Shown here in pieces: positions 43,731 through 52,120 of a DNA stretch of 64,000 nt. Position numbers and translations under genes: made by a program. Origin of the DNA: Bordetella parapertussis (lineage in GTDB: Bacteria > Acidobacteriota > Terriglobia > Bryobacterales > Bryobacteraceae); NCBI GenBank assembly GCA_943328975.2, contig CALQCC020000013.1:41817-105816 (forward strand). Reading direction: 5' to 3'. Each line of letters opens with the position of its first letter. Within the stretch, counting starts at the first letter, position 1. The notes below the pieces were generated by a model. The model was not told where the DNA came from and searched no databases. It worked only from the letters and a program-made list of their open reading frames with translations.

Positions 43731-44857
43731 CGAAGCGGACGGTACCGTTGGCTTGCGTTATCGGATTACTCGTGTCGTTCGGCTTACTCACTTTGGCACT
43801 GGGAGGTCTGTCCGTATGGGACACGCAGCAACTGGTGGATGCATCCTCGTTTCGGAACGCGGCCCAACTCGTGGGCACGCCAAACCTCTACGATTTTGAC
43901 TCCTATAAAACGCTCCAAATCCAGGAATACCAGGCGACGGATTCATTTCGAATGTTCTTACGGCCTCCCTGGTACGCGGCTGCCACCATCTGGCTTGCGC
44001 ATCTAAGTTCATCCACGGCCTTGATCGCGTGGCGGATACTAATGGGCTTGGCGGCGGCGCTATTTGTGATGCTGTGGAAGAAACGCGGGGAAGCCGCCCT
44101 GGCGATGTGTTGCTCCATGCCTCTGATCACGGCGCTGTTGCAGGGCCAGGACGACAGTCTCATGTTGGCGGGTCTGGCACTTGCTTTGTTCTTCACACGA
44201 GGAGAAAAAGACTTCTTGGCGGGCGTGGCGTTAGCGCTGTGCTCCATCAAGCCCAATCTATTTATCTTCATTCCGCTCGTCCTGCTGTTTACGCGACGCG
44301 CACGAATAGGACTTGGGTTGTCGGCTGGACTGGCTTCGTTGATCGTTGTCTCATTCGCAGTCCAAGGGGCAACATGGCCGCTGGAATTCTTATCTATTTT
44401 GCTCCGCCCTAATCTTTATAACTCTTACCCTCACGGGGTGAGCCTCTTGTATCTGGCCCAAAACAGCGGCACTGTCTTCAAAGGAGCCACCGCCGTCGCG
44501 CTGCTCGCGGTGGGTATTGCCCGCGTCCGGCGGATCTCACAAGCACAAGGGCTTGAAGCCGGCCTATGCGCGGCGATCGCGGCAGCCGTTGTGACCTCTC
44601 CGCACGCCTTCTTGCACGACGTGCTTCTGGCTGTGCCGTTCGCACTGGTGTCCTTAGAGGCACCTTCAAACTGGGGCAGAGCGCTGGCATTGTTTACGCT
44701 GTCTTCTTGCTGGACGGTTCCCTTTATCCTGGCTACGCGCGGAACATCAAGTTCCCCCATGGCGACATTGCTGATAGCACTTCCGATCGCTGGCCTACTT
44801 CTTGTATCGGTACAGAGGAATCTCCTCCATCCGCAATCCCGGTCTGTGTTATCGTGA
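43721..44857 (+). CDS. GT87-like membrane glycosyltransferase (DUF2029)
   Basis: The 378-residue protein has about nine hydrophobic segments, an N-terminal loop with DTQQLVDASSFRNAA and LYDFDSYKTL, and LQGQDDSLMLAGLALALF followed by LALCSIKPNLFIFIPL, the pattern of GT87 alpha-mannosyltransferases. GTG 43721 overlaps the previous stop by 10 nt; TTG 43727 is an alternative. It probably uses a polyprenyl-phosphate sugar. Confidence 0.7.
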   Translation: MALTKRTVPLACVIGLLVSFGLLTLALGGLSVWDTQQLVDASSFRNAAQLVGTPNLYDFDSYKTLQIQEYQATDSFRMFLRPPWYAAATIWLAHLSSSTALIAWRILMGLAAALFVMLWKKRGEAALAMCCSMPLITALLQGQDDSLMLAGLALALFFTRGEKDFLAGVALALCSIKPNLFIFIPLVLLFTRRARIGLGLSAGLASLIVVSFAVQGATWPLEFLSILLRPNLYNSYPHGVSLLYLAQNSGTVFKGATAVALLAVGIARVRRISQAQGLEAGLCAAIAAAVVTSPHAFLHDVLLAVPFALVSLEAPSNWGRALALFTLSSCWTVPFILATRGTSSSPMATLLIALPIAGLLLVSVQRNLLHPQSRSVLS

Positions 44858-44865
44858 GCCGATAG

Positions 44866-46587
44866 ATGAAGCGTTTCCCTCTCTGGCACTTCGCCCTAGT
44901 CATCGGGCTCTGCATCCTTGCCTACGCGAATACTCTCTCCGGCGCTTTTCTGTGGGACGACGAAATCCAAATCGTAAAGAACGCCAACCTGCGTTCGCTC
45001 TCGAACATTCCCACCGCTTTCACCACACCCTTCTGGGGATTCGCCAACACCAACGCGACCAACCAGTCGAATTTCTACCGGCCACTCCAAACCGTCGCCT
45101 ACACACTGGGCTACTGGTGGGGAGGCCTGTCTCCGACGCCGGACCACGTCATCAATTTGGCGCTGCATGCTCTGGCAAGCGTGTTTGTCTACCTCATCTG
45201 CATTGAACTTGGATTGGCAGCGCTCTATTCGCTTCTCGGCGCAGCCCTCTTTGCAACACATCCGATCCATACCGAGGCCGTGGCCTGGATCGCCGCGACC
45301 CCGGACGTTGCTTGCGGAGCCTTCTATTTCGCCGCTTTCTGGGCCTTCCTGAAAAGCAACTTTGGCGCAGACCGAAAGTGGCTCTCCCTCTCTGCGTTAT
45401 TACTGTTGCCGGCGCTGCTCTCAAAGGAAATGGCGATCACGCTACCCGCGCTGGTGCTGCTTTACACCTTCCGTCCCGGGGCGCCCGCGCTGAAATTATT
45501 CCAGCGCGGAGCGATATTGGCCCCATATGCCCTGGTATCTGCCCTGTACGTGGCGCTACGCGTCCATGCGTTGGGATTCCTCGCTACGGCCCACACCGAA
45601 ATCGGAGCCAGCCCCATTGACTGGTTCACCCTTGGCATTCGCGCGCTGGGCCAATACATTTGGCAGTCCCTGATCCCCTACCCACTGGTCGCCTACCACC
45701 TTATAGAGGTGCACCTTGCGGATCGAATGCTGCCTACACTGGCTGCATTCGCCCTGATCGCGACACTCGCCGCGATCGCATGGAAATACCGCAACCGCCT
45801 CCCCGAGGCTTGGTTGTGGTACGCGGCCTTCGCGTTGATGCTGGTTCCCGTGTTCTACTTCAAAGGCATCAGCAACGCATTGGTCTCTGAGCGCTATCTT
45901 TATATCCCAAGCCTAGCCCCCATTCTATTAATCACCACTATGCTCACTCGTGGTGCCGCAAAAGCTGTATGGGGCGGATGGGCTGTCGTCGCCATCTTCT
46001 TTGTCCTAACGGTCGCCCGGAACCAAGATTGGAGCGATGCAGAGCATCTTTACACCTCGACCCTCGAGAGCAACCCCGAAGTGGCCCACATCCAGATCAA
46101 CCTGGCCGAGATCCTGCTCAATCGAGGCGATGACAGCAACGCGGCGCGGCATCTCAATCAGGCAGCAGAATCTCTCAGCAGCCAGAAATTCGCTCAAGTC
46201 CCTTACGACTTCTACCGCGCCCATATCGGCCTGGGAGCGATTCTGGCCCGGACCCGCAGCTATCCGCAGGCCCGAGAGCATTTGCAGGCCGCGCAGAAGA
46301 TCCTACCAAGCGGCGAATGGTCGTACTTATACCTTGGAGGCATCGACATGGAGGCGGATAACAACCTTCCCAAGGCGCTGGAAGAACTCCAAACAGCGGT
46401 GCGTCTCGGCCCAATCAACGAAGTCGCCCGGGACTACCTGGGCATCTGCCTCTTTAACATGGGCCGATTCCAGGATGCCAAGGGGGCGTTCGAGGAAGCA
46501 TTGAAGATCAACCCGTCGCATAAGGACGCGCGGGCGCACCTGGAAATGGCGAATCGAGAGATCGCAACCCGGTCAACCAACCCCTAA
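44866..46587 (+). CDS. TMTC-like membrane glycosyltransferase with TPR tail
   Basis: The 573-residue protein has an N-terminal multi-span part with FLWDDEIQIVKN (about 24-35) and NFYRPLQTVAYTL, both typical of TMTC/GT105-type O-glycosyltransferases, and a C-terminal part from about residue 395 with three to four tetratricopeptide repeats (AHIQINLAEILLNRGD, EVARDYLGICLFNMGRFQDA). TMTC proteins mannosylate proteins in eukaryotes; bacterial relatives are little studied. It starts 8 nt after the GT87-like gene. Confidence 0.65.
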   Translation: MKRFPLWHFALVIGLCILAYANTLSGAFLWDDEIQIVKNANLRSLSNIPTAFTTPFWGFANTNATNQSNFYRPLQTVAYTLGYWWGGLSPTPDHVINLALHALASVFVYLICIELGLAALYSLLGAALFATHPIHTEAVAWIAATPDVACGAFYFAAFWAFLKSNFGADRKWLSLSALLLLPALLSKEMAITLPALVLLYTFRPGAPALKLFQRGAILAPYALVSALYVALRVHALGFLATAHTEIGASPIDWFTLGIRALGQYIWQSLIPYPLVAYHLIEVHLADRMLPTLAAFALIATLAAIAWKYRNRLPEAWLWYAAFALMLVPVFYFKGISNALVSERYLYIPSLAPILLITTMLTRGAAKAVWGGWAVVAIFFVLTVARNQDWSDAEHLYTSTLESNPEVAHIQINLAEILLNRGDDSNAARHLNQAAESLSSQKFAQVPYDFYRAHIGLGAILARTRSYPQAREHLQAAQKILPSGEWSYLYLGGIDMEADNNLPKALEELQTAVRLGPINEVARDYLGICLFNMGRFQDAKGAFEEALKINPSHKDARAHLEMANREIATRSTNP

Positions 46588-46733
46588 CTTACTCGAAACG
46601 CTCCCCCAACATCCGCTGTTCCCGTAAGCCATATGTTAGACTCCAATGTAGAGAAGGCGAATCCACTAAATTGAAACCCGGCGGTCATCTAGGGCATCTC
46701 TATTAGTGAGCCTGTACTGTAGGCGGAGGCAGC

Positions 46734-47720
46734 ATGGCAGAAGAGCTCCCCAGTAACTCAAATAAACAGGAACAGAACGCGCCAATGCGGCACGAAGCCG
46801 ACGCGCACCTGGACCACTTGCTCGCCCCTGCGTCTGTTAATACCCCGTTGTTGGTCAGTCTGTACCAGTCCGTCAAGGACTTGATCAACCCGCCTAAGCT
46901 GCCGCCTCTCGAGATCACCTCCAAGCCCGTTGAAATTCAGGACAAAAAAGGCGCTTACGCCGGCAATGAGTGGAAGGCCGGGTTGTTGTCGGTCACCATC
47001 AACGTAAGTATCCTCGGTTTGCTGCTGTTCATCGGGACCAACAAAGAAATTCAGGAAGCCATCAAAGAAAAGGTAGTCCTGATTGCGCCGAACCTCGCGG
47101 TTCGCAAACCGCCTCCGTTGCCTCCGAAAGAGAAGCTGGCGGGTGGTGGTGGTGGTGGTTCCGAGAAGTTGCCCGACTCTAAGGGCAAGCTGCCGAAGAT
47201 CGCTCCGAAACAGTTTATTCCGCCCACGGTACACACCGTGGAGGATCCGAAGCTTGCCATGACGCCGACGATTATTGCGTCAGCGGACTTGCCGAACATT
47301 AACGCCCCGAACATCGGAGATCCTCTGGCTGGTGTCGGCGTGCCTTCGAACGGCATGGGCGGCGGCGGTGGCATCGGACCCGGCAAGGGTCCTGGCGTCG
47401 GCCCCGGTAGCGGCGGCGGTTATGGTGGAGGCGTATTCAAGATCGGCGGCGGCGTCAGCGCTCCTGTCGCGACATTCAAACCCGAGCCTGAATATTCCGA
47501 AGAAGCGCGCAAGGCCAAGTACCAGGGCGAAGTTTGGCTCTCCGTCGTAGTCGACGAAAAAGGCGTACCGCAGGACATCAAGGTCACGCGCAAGCTCGGC
47601 CTCGGCCTGGACGAAAAGGCCATCGAAGCGGTCCGCAAGTGGCGCTTCAAGCCCGGCATGAAAGACGGCAAGCCCGTCGCTGTGCAGGCGACCATCGCTG
47701 TTAGCTTCCATCTACTGTAG
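46734..47720 (+). CDS. TonB-like energy transducer
   Basis: The 328-residue protein has a cytoplasmic N-terminal part of about 80 residues, one membrane helix (about 84-104), a Pro/Lys then Gly-rich periplasmic linker (about 124-245), and a TonB C-terminal domain (YSEEARKAKYQGEVWLSVVV, AIEAVRKWRFKPG). The linker is dominated by Gly rather than the Pro-Lys of E. coli TonB, and the long cytoplasmic head is unusual. It probably powers outer-membrane receptors such as the one at 55434. A GGAGG Shine-Dalgarno precedes ATG. ExbBD are not in the window. Confidence 0.85.
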   Translation: MAEELPSNSNKQEQNAPMRHEADAHLDHLLAPASVNTPLLVSLYQSVKDLINPPKLPPLEITSKPVEIQDKKGAYAGNEWKAGLLSVTINVSILGLLLFIGTNKEIQEAIKEKVVLIAPNLAVRKPPPLPPKEKLAGGGGGGSEKLPDSKGKLPKIAPKQFIPPTVHTVEDPKLAMTPTIIASADLPNINAPNIGDPLAGVGVPSNGMGGGGGIGPGKGPGVGPGSGGGYGGGVFKIGGGVSAPVATFKPEPEYSEEARKAKYQGEVWLSVVVDEKGVPQDIKVTRKLGLGLDEKAIEAVRKWRFKPGMKDGKPVAVQATIAVSFHLL

Positions 47721-47729
47721 TCTGAAGGT

Positions 47730-50447
47730 GTGCAACCCACCTTTCCCGTCGGCAGCCCCACAAAGTTTAAAGGACTGCTCATCGGAGCTATTCTCCTCGC
47801 CTTCTTCCTGACCAGCCGCAGTATCGCGGGTCTTTTTCTCGACTATCGTTGGTGGACCGAGATGGGTCAGGTCGATACCTGGACCCGTATGTGGCTCTAT
47901 CGCTGGGCTCCGGTCGTTGTGCAGTGGTTCGTCTTATTCGTAGTTGTCTGGTTGTCCCACGCGCGTGGACTGAAATACGCGGGCACTGGACTGCGCGAAA
48001 ATCCGACCTACGCGAAGCTCGCCACCGCTGCCGCGATGTTCCTGGCGTTGTTTCTCTCCGCCTCCGCCGTGGATGGCTGGACCGTTGCACGTTATGTAGG
48101 CGGACGCGATGTCCCCTCCACCTGGACCGACCCCGTGTTCGGCGAATCGTTGTCCTTCTACTTCTTCAAGCTGCCGTTCTATTCCAGCTTGGCCACGTTT
48201 ATCGCCGTGTGTGCAGCCGCAGGAGCAGTAGTCTACTACGCGACCGCGCGCGCTTGGCAGCTCAAGATGCGCTTCCCCGAACTGTGGCATCAAGGCCAAA
48301 TCGAATGGGACGACGTGAAGCGGTTGGGCCGACTTGAGACGGGAATATTCAAGGCCATGGTGGCGCTGTTCCTCTTGGGACTGGCGGTCAGCTTCTGGCT
48401 GGGCCGCTACTCGATGCTCTATTCCGACCACGGCGAATTGATGGTCGGTATCGACTATGTGCAACAGAATGTCGGCCTGCCTCTGCAGACGGCGAAGGCC
48501 GCTGCCGCAGTGCTGGCCGCGATCCTGGTCCTGATCGGACAACGTAAGCTCGCCATTGCCTGCGCCGTGGTGCTGCTAGCCGATATCGCGGTGCCGCCGA
48601 TGGTCAGTTCGCTCTACGTCCGTCCGAACGAACTTAACTTGGAACGCCCGTACCTGGAACGTCACATCGAAGCCACGCGCGATGGATTCGGGCTGAACCA
48701 GCGTACGCGCGAAACGGAGTTTGCTGCGCGCAAGGAAGCGCCCATCGACTTCGCCGCGAATAGCGTGATGCTCGACAACGTGCGCCTATGGGAATGGCAA
48801 GCGTTCCACGATACGCTCAGCCAGAGCCAACCGCTGCGTCCCTATTCGTACGCGGACACCGACGTCGACCGCTATCAAATCGGCGGCCAGACCCGGCAGA
48901 CTCTACTCGCACCGCGCGAGCTCGACATCAGCCAGCTCGGCGATGCTTCGCAACGCTGGGTGATTTCTCACACGATCTATACCCACGGCTACGGCCTGGC
49001 GATGGCGGAAGCGAATCGCATGACGCCCGAAGGCTTACCGCAGCTGTTGATCCGCAATGCTCCGGTGGAAGTCAACGCGCCTGGGATGAAGCTCACGCAG
49101 CCGGAGATCTACTACGGCGAAGAATCGCACGACCCTGTCTTCGTCCGCACCACGCAGCCGGAGTTCAACTACCCTTCGGGTTCGCAGGATGTGAGCACCA
49201 AGTATGAAGGTCGCGGCGGATTCCTGATTTCCTCCATGCCGCTGCGTATCGCAGCCGCGTGGGCCATGGGAGATTGGAACATCGTCCTCTCTGACGCCCT
49301 TACCAGCGAAAGTCGCATGATGATGCGCCGCGCGGTTCGTCCGCGGCTGGAAGCGCTGGCTCCGTTCCTCACCTGGGACGCCGACCCCTACTTGGTCATC
49401 ACCGACGACGGCCACCTAACGTGGATCATTGACGGCTACACCATGAGCGACCAGCACCCTTACGCGCGGGGCTTGGTCGCTGGGAACGAATCCTTCAACT
49501 ACATCCGCAATTCGGTCAAAGCAACCATCGACGCCTATAACGGCGACGTCAAGCTCTACGTGTTCGACACGCAAGACCCGCTCATCCAGGGATATTCGCA
49601 GCTCTTCCCGACGCTATTCACCCCTGCTTCCGAAATGCCCGCCGGCATCCGCGCTCACACCCGAGCTCCGGAATTCCTCTTCCGCACCCAAGCTGAAATC
49701 TACCGCGCGTATCACATGCGCAAGCCTGAATCTTTCTACAACCGCGCCGACTCCTGGGACCTCGCGACCTTTACCGGTAGCCAGGCCGGAACACCCGAGA
49801 CTGTGAAGCCCAGCTACATGCTGGCGACGCTACCGGGGGAATCAAAGCCGGAATTTCTGCTGACCATCCCCTTCACGCCGCGCAACAAGCAAAATCTGAT
49901 CGGGCTGATGGTCGCCCGCTGCGATGGCGAACATATGGGGGAACTCGTGTTCCTCCAACTCCCGAAGCAAGAGATCATCCCCGGCCCCCTCCAGATAGAG
50001 GCACTCATCAATCAGGACCCCAGCATCTCCAAGGACCTCTCGCTGTGGAACCAGCAAGGGTCGCAGGTCCTTCGGGGCCAGATCCTGGTGCTGCCGATTG
50101 GCAACACCTTCCTATTCGTCGCCCCGATCTACATCCAGGCCTCCCAGGCTCGGATGCCGCAGCTCGAAAAAGTGGTCCTGGCCGCGGGCAACGAATTGGT
50201 CTACGCCGACACTTATCCACAGGCACTCGAGATCCTCGCGGCTCGGCAACGAGGCGGCCGTCCACCGATTTCCACAGCCCCTGTGGTGTCTGAAGACCGA
50301 CCCGGAACGCCCTCCACAGTGTCTCAAACCGACCCGCGAATCCAGACGATCCGCAGTCACGTCGAACGCTACCGTTCTTTGACCGCTCAAGGAAAGCTCG
50401 CCGACGCAGGCCGGGAACTTGAAGCGATTGAAGCACTTGTGAAGTAA
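47730..50447 (+). CDS. UPF0182-family membrane protein
   Basis: The 905-residue protein has about seven N-terminal membrane helices (to about residue 285) followed by a long extracytoplasmic domain with the UPF0182 landmarks LDNVRLWEWQAFHDTLSQ, YSYADTDVDRY, NEIHYGE-like IYYGEESHDP, and WIIDGYTMSDQHPYA. Function unknown in all species. GTG 47730 follows GAAGG closely; no other early start exists. Its TAA overlaps the palindromic operator at 50446. Confidence 0.88.
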   Translation: MQPTFPVGSPTKFKGLLIGAILLAFFLTSRSIAGLFLDYRWWTEMGQVDTWTRMWLYRWAPVVVQWFVLFVVVWLSHARGLKYAGTGLRENPTYAKLATAAAMFLALFLSASAVDGWTVARYVGGRDVPSTWTDPVFGESLSFYFFKLPFYSSLATFIAVCAAAGAVVYYATARAWQLKMRFPELWHQGQIEWDDVKRLGRLETGIFKAMVALFLLGLAVSFWLGRYSMLYSDHGELMVGIDYVQQNVGLPLQTAKAAAAVLAAILVLIGQRKLAIACAVVLLADIAVPPMVSSLYVRPNELNLERPYLERHIEATRDGFGLNQRTRETEFAARKEAPIDFAANSVMLDNVRLWEWQAFHDTLSQSQPLRPYSYADTDVDRYQIGGQTRQTLLAPRELDISQLGDASQRWVISHTIYTHGYGLAMAEANRMTPEGLPQLLIRNAPVEVNAPGMKLTQPEIYYGEESHDPVFVRTTQPEFNYPSGSQDVSTKYEGRGGFLISSMPLRIAAAWAMGDWNIVLSDALTSESRMMMRRAVRPRLEALAPFLTWDADPYLVITDDGHLTWIIDGYTMSDQHPYARGLVAGNESFNYIRNSVKATIDAYNGDVKLYVFDTQDPLIQGYSQLFPTLFTPASEMPAGIRAHTRAPEFLFRTQAEIYRAYHMRKPESFYNRADSWDLATFTGSQAGTPETVKPSYMLATLPGESKPEFLLTIPFTPRNKQNLIGLMVARCDGEHMGELVFLQLPKQEIIPGPLQIEALINQDPSISKDLSLWNQQGSQVLRGQILVLPIGNTFLFVAPIYIQASQARMPQLEKVVLAAGNELVYADTYPQALEILAARQRGGRPPISTAPVVSEDRPGTPSTVSQTDPRIQTIRSHVERYRSLTAQGKLADAGRELEAIEALVK

Positions 50448-50466
50448 TGCTAGCAGTGCTAGCATT
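50446..50466. promoter_or_regulatory. Palindromic operator of the FitAB-type operon
   Basis: AATGCTAGCA (50446-50455) and TGCTAGCATT (50457-50466) form a perfect palindrome around G50456. Within it the self-complementary octamer TGCTAGCA occurs twice (50448-50455 and 50457-50464). It lies 8 nt before the antitoxin ATG and overlaps the stop of the upstream gene. FitAB-type complexes bind such repeats to repress their own operon. Confidence 0.75.
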
Positions 50467-50474
50467 GCATTATC

Positions 50475-50672
50475 ATGGCGACTTTGACGATTCGACGACT
50501 GGATGAGTCGGTAAAAGCCCGCCTCCGAGTCCGCGCTGCGCAGAACGGACGGTCGATGGAGGAGGAGGCTCGGGAGATGCTGACGGCCGGGCTCGCGCAG
50601 GGTCCCACGGCCCAGCCGAACCTGTTCGAGGCGATTCGCAAAGTAGTCGACCCGCTGGGCGGAATCGAGTGA
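50475..50672 (+). CDS. FitA/VapB-type antitoxin
   Basis: The 65-residue product has a ribbon-helix-helix N terminus (ATLTIRRLDESVKARLRVRA) and GRSMEEEAREMLTAGL, matching FitA/Arc-type antitoxins that pair with PIN-domain toxins. The C-terminal tail (NLFEAIRKVVDPLGG) would wrap the toxin. It is separated from the toxin gene by one base. The palindrome upstream suggests autoregulation. Confidence 0.85.
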   Translation: MATLTIRRLDESVKARLRVRAAQNGRSMEEEAREMLTAGLAQGPTAQPNLFEAIRKVVDPLGGIE

Positions 50673-50673
50673 G

Positions 50674-51096
50674 ATGCTCATCCTCGATACCAACATCCTG
50701 GCGGAGGTGATCAAGCCGTCGCCCGACCCAAAGATCGGAACCTGGCTGGGAGCCCAACCGCGCGACGACCTCTATACGACCAGCTTGGCCCAGGCCGAGA
50801 TCCTCTATGGAGTGGAGCGCCTGCCCCCCGGTAAGCGCCGCAGCGACCTGCTGACGGCGGTTGTGGAAATCTTCGCGTTCTTCGACAAGCGCATTCTGTC
50901 CTTCGACTCCGACGCCGCCCGCGCCTATCCGCAGATCATCCTCAATCGCAAAATGATGGGGCAGGAGATCCGGCCAGCCGACGCCATGCTCGCGGCGATC
51001 ACGAGATCGCGCGGGGCAATGCTGGCGACTCGCAACACCGGCGAGTTCTCCGGCTGCGGGATCCGCGTGGTGAATCCGTGGGAAGGCGGACGGTAG
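50674..51096 (+). CDS. PIN-domain toxin, FitB/VapC type
   Basis: The 140-residue PIN protein shows the acidic active-site series: LDTNILAEV (Asp5), SLAQAEILYGVE (Glu), RPADAMLAAI (Asp) and LATRNTGEF, where the fourth position is Asn rather than Asp. FitB/VapC toxins cut RNA in the cytoplasm. The start is ATG 50674. It forms an operon with the antitoxin. Confidence 0.88.
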   Translation: MLILDTNILAEVIKPSPDPKIGTWLGAQPRDDLYTTSLAQAEILYGVERLPPGKRRSDLLTAVVEIFAFFDKRILSFDSDAARAYPQIILNRKMMGQEIRPADAMLAAITRSRGAMLATRNTGEFSGCGIRVVNPWEGGR

Positions 51097-51113
51097 CGCT
51101 AGGATATAAATAG

Positions 51114-52055
51114 ATGGCCCACCATCATCATCACGGACATCATCACGAGCACGGAGCGACGGGGAAGATCCTGATTGCGTCGTTGGCCGTGACGCTCCTG
51201 TTTGTCGCGACGGAAGCTGTCGCAGGCTGGTGGTCAGGCAGTTTGGCGCTGCTTTCCGACGCGGGACACAACTTCACGGACGCGTTCGGGCTGCTGCTGG
51301 CGGCGACGGCCTACAAATTGGAAGCGCGTCCCGGGGACCAGGTAAAAACATTCGGCTATCAGCGTACGGGCGTCTTGGCTGCCTTCGTCAACGCACTGAT
51401 GCTGGTGGTGATCTCCGTCTTTCTTATATGGGAGAGCGTCCAGCGACTGCGCACACCGGAACCCGTCAACGACCAAGTGATGCTGATTGTCGCGGCCATT
51501 GGACTCGTAGTCAACCTGGCGATCGCGTGGGGCGTCGGTGGGCATGGCAACGACTTGAACATGCGCGCGACGTTCCTGCATCAGATCGGAGACGCGGCCA
51601 GTTGCGTGGGAATCATCGTCGGCGCGTTGATTATCCGCTCTACCGGGTGGCTGGTGGTCGATCCGATTCTGTCCATCGTCATGTCGGTCTTCATCATCTG
51701 GACCGCGTGGGACATTTTCAAGGATTCGCTCAACATCTTGCTGGAAGGCCTTCCCAAGGGGCTGAATCTAGCCGAAGTCACCCGCGAGATCCGGAGTGTG
51801 CGGCGCGTGGACGACGTACATGACCTTCATATATGGAGTCTGGGCTCGGATGCCAGCGCTCTAAGTTGCCACGTGGTCATTGAAGATATGCCGACCTCGG
51901 AGAGCGAACTGATCCTGGCCGACGTGAATCGCGTGCTGGAGGATAAGTTCCATATCCACCACGCCACCATCCAGTTTGAGCATACCCGCTGCGCCGCGGC
52001 CGACGTTTGCGCGGGGGGCGCGCGCGAAGATGCGATGGCCCGCGGCGTGCAATAG
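51114..52055 (+). CDS. CDF-family zinc/cation exporter
   Basis: The 313-residue protein begins MAHHHHHGHHHEHG, a metal-binding N terminus, then six membrane helices with the CDF signatures LALLSDAGHNFTDAFGL (His/Asp site) and ATFLHQIGDAASCVGIIVGA, and a cytoplasmic C-terminal domain (VDDVHDLHIWSLGS, HIHHATIQFEH). It exchanges protons for Zn2+ or related ions at the inner membrane, as CzcD and ZitB do. TAGGAT (51100-51105) lies 8 nt before ATG and no Shine-Dalgarno is visible. Confidence 0.93.
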   Translation: MAHHHHHGHHHEHGATGKILIASLAVTLLFVATEAVAGWWSGSLALLSDAGHNFTDAFGLLLAATAYKLEARPGDQVKTFGYQRTGVLAAFVNALMLVVISVFLIWESVQRLRTPEPVNDQVMLIVAAIGLVVNLAIAWGVGGHGNDLNMRATFLHQIGDAASCVGIIVGALIIRSTGWLVVDPILSIVMSVFIIWTAWDIFKDSLNILLEGLPKGLNLAEVTREIRSVRRVDDVHDLHIWSLGSDASALSCHVVIEDMPTSESELILADVNRVLEDKFHIHHATIQFEHTRCAAADVCAGGAREDAMARGVQ

Positions 52056-52120
52056 CCACCCCGCAGCGCCCGCATGGGCGAGGCTGTTATACTGAAAAAC
52101 ACCCGCGATCCGTCCTTTCG

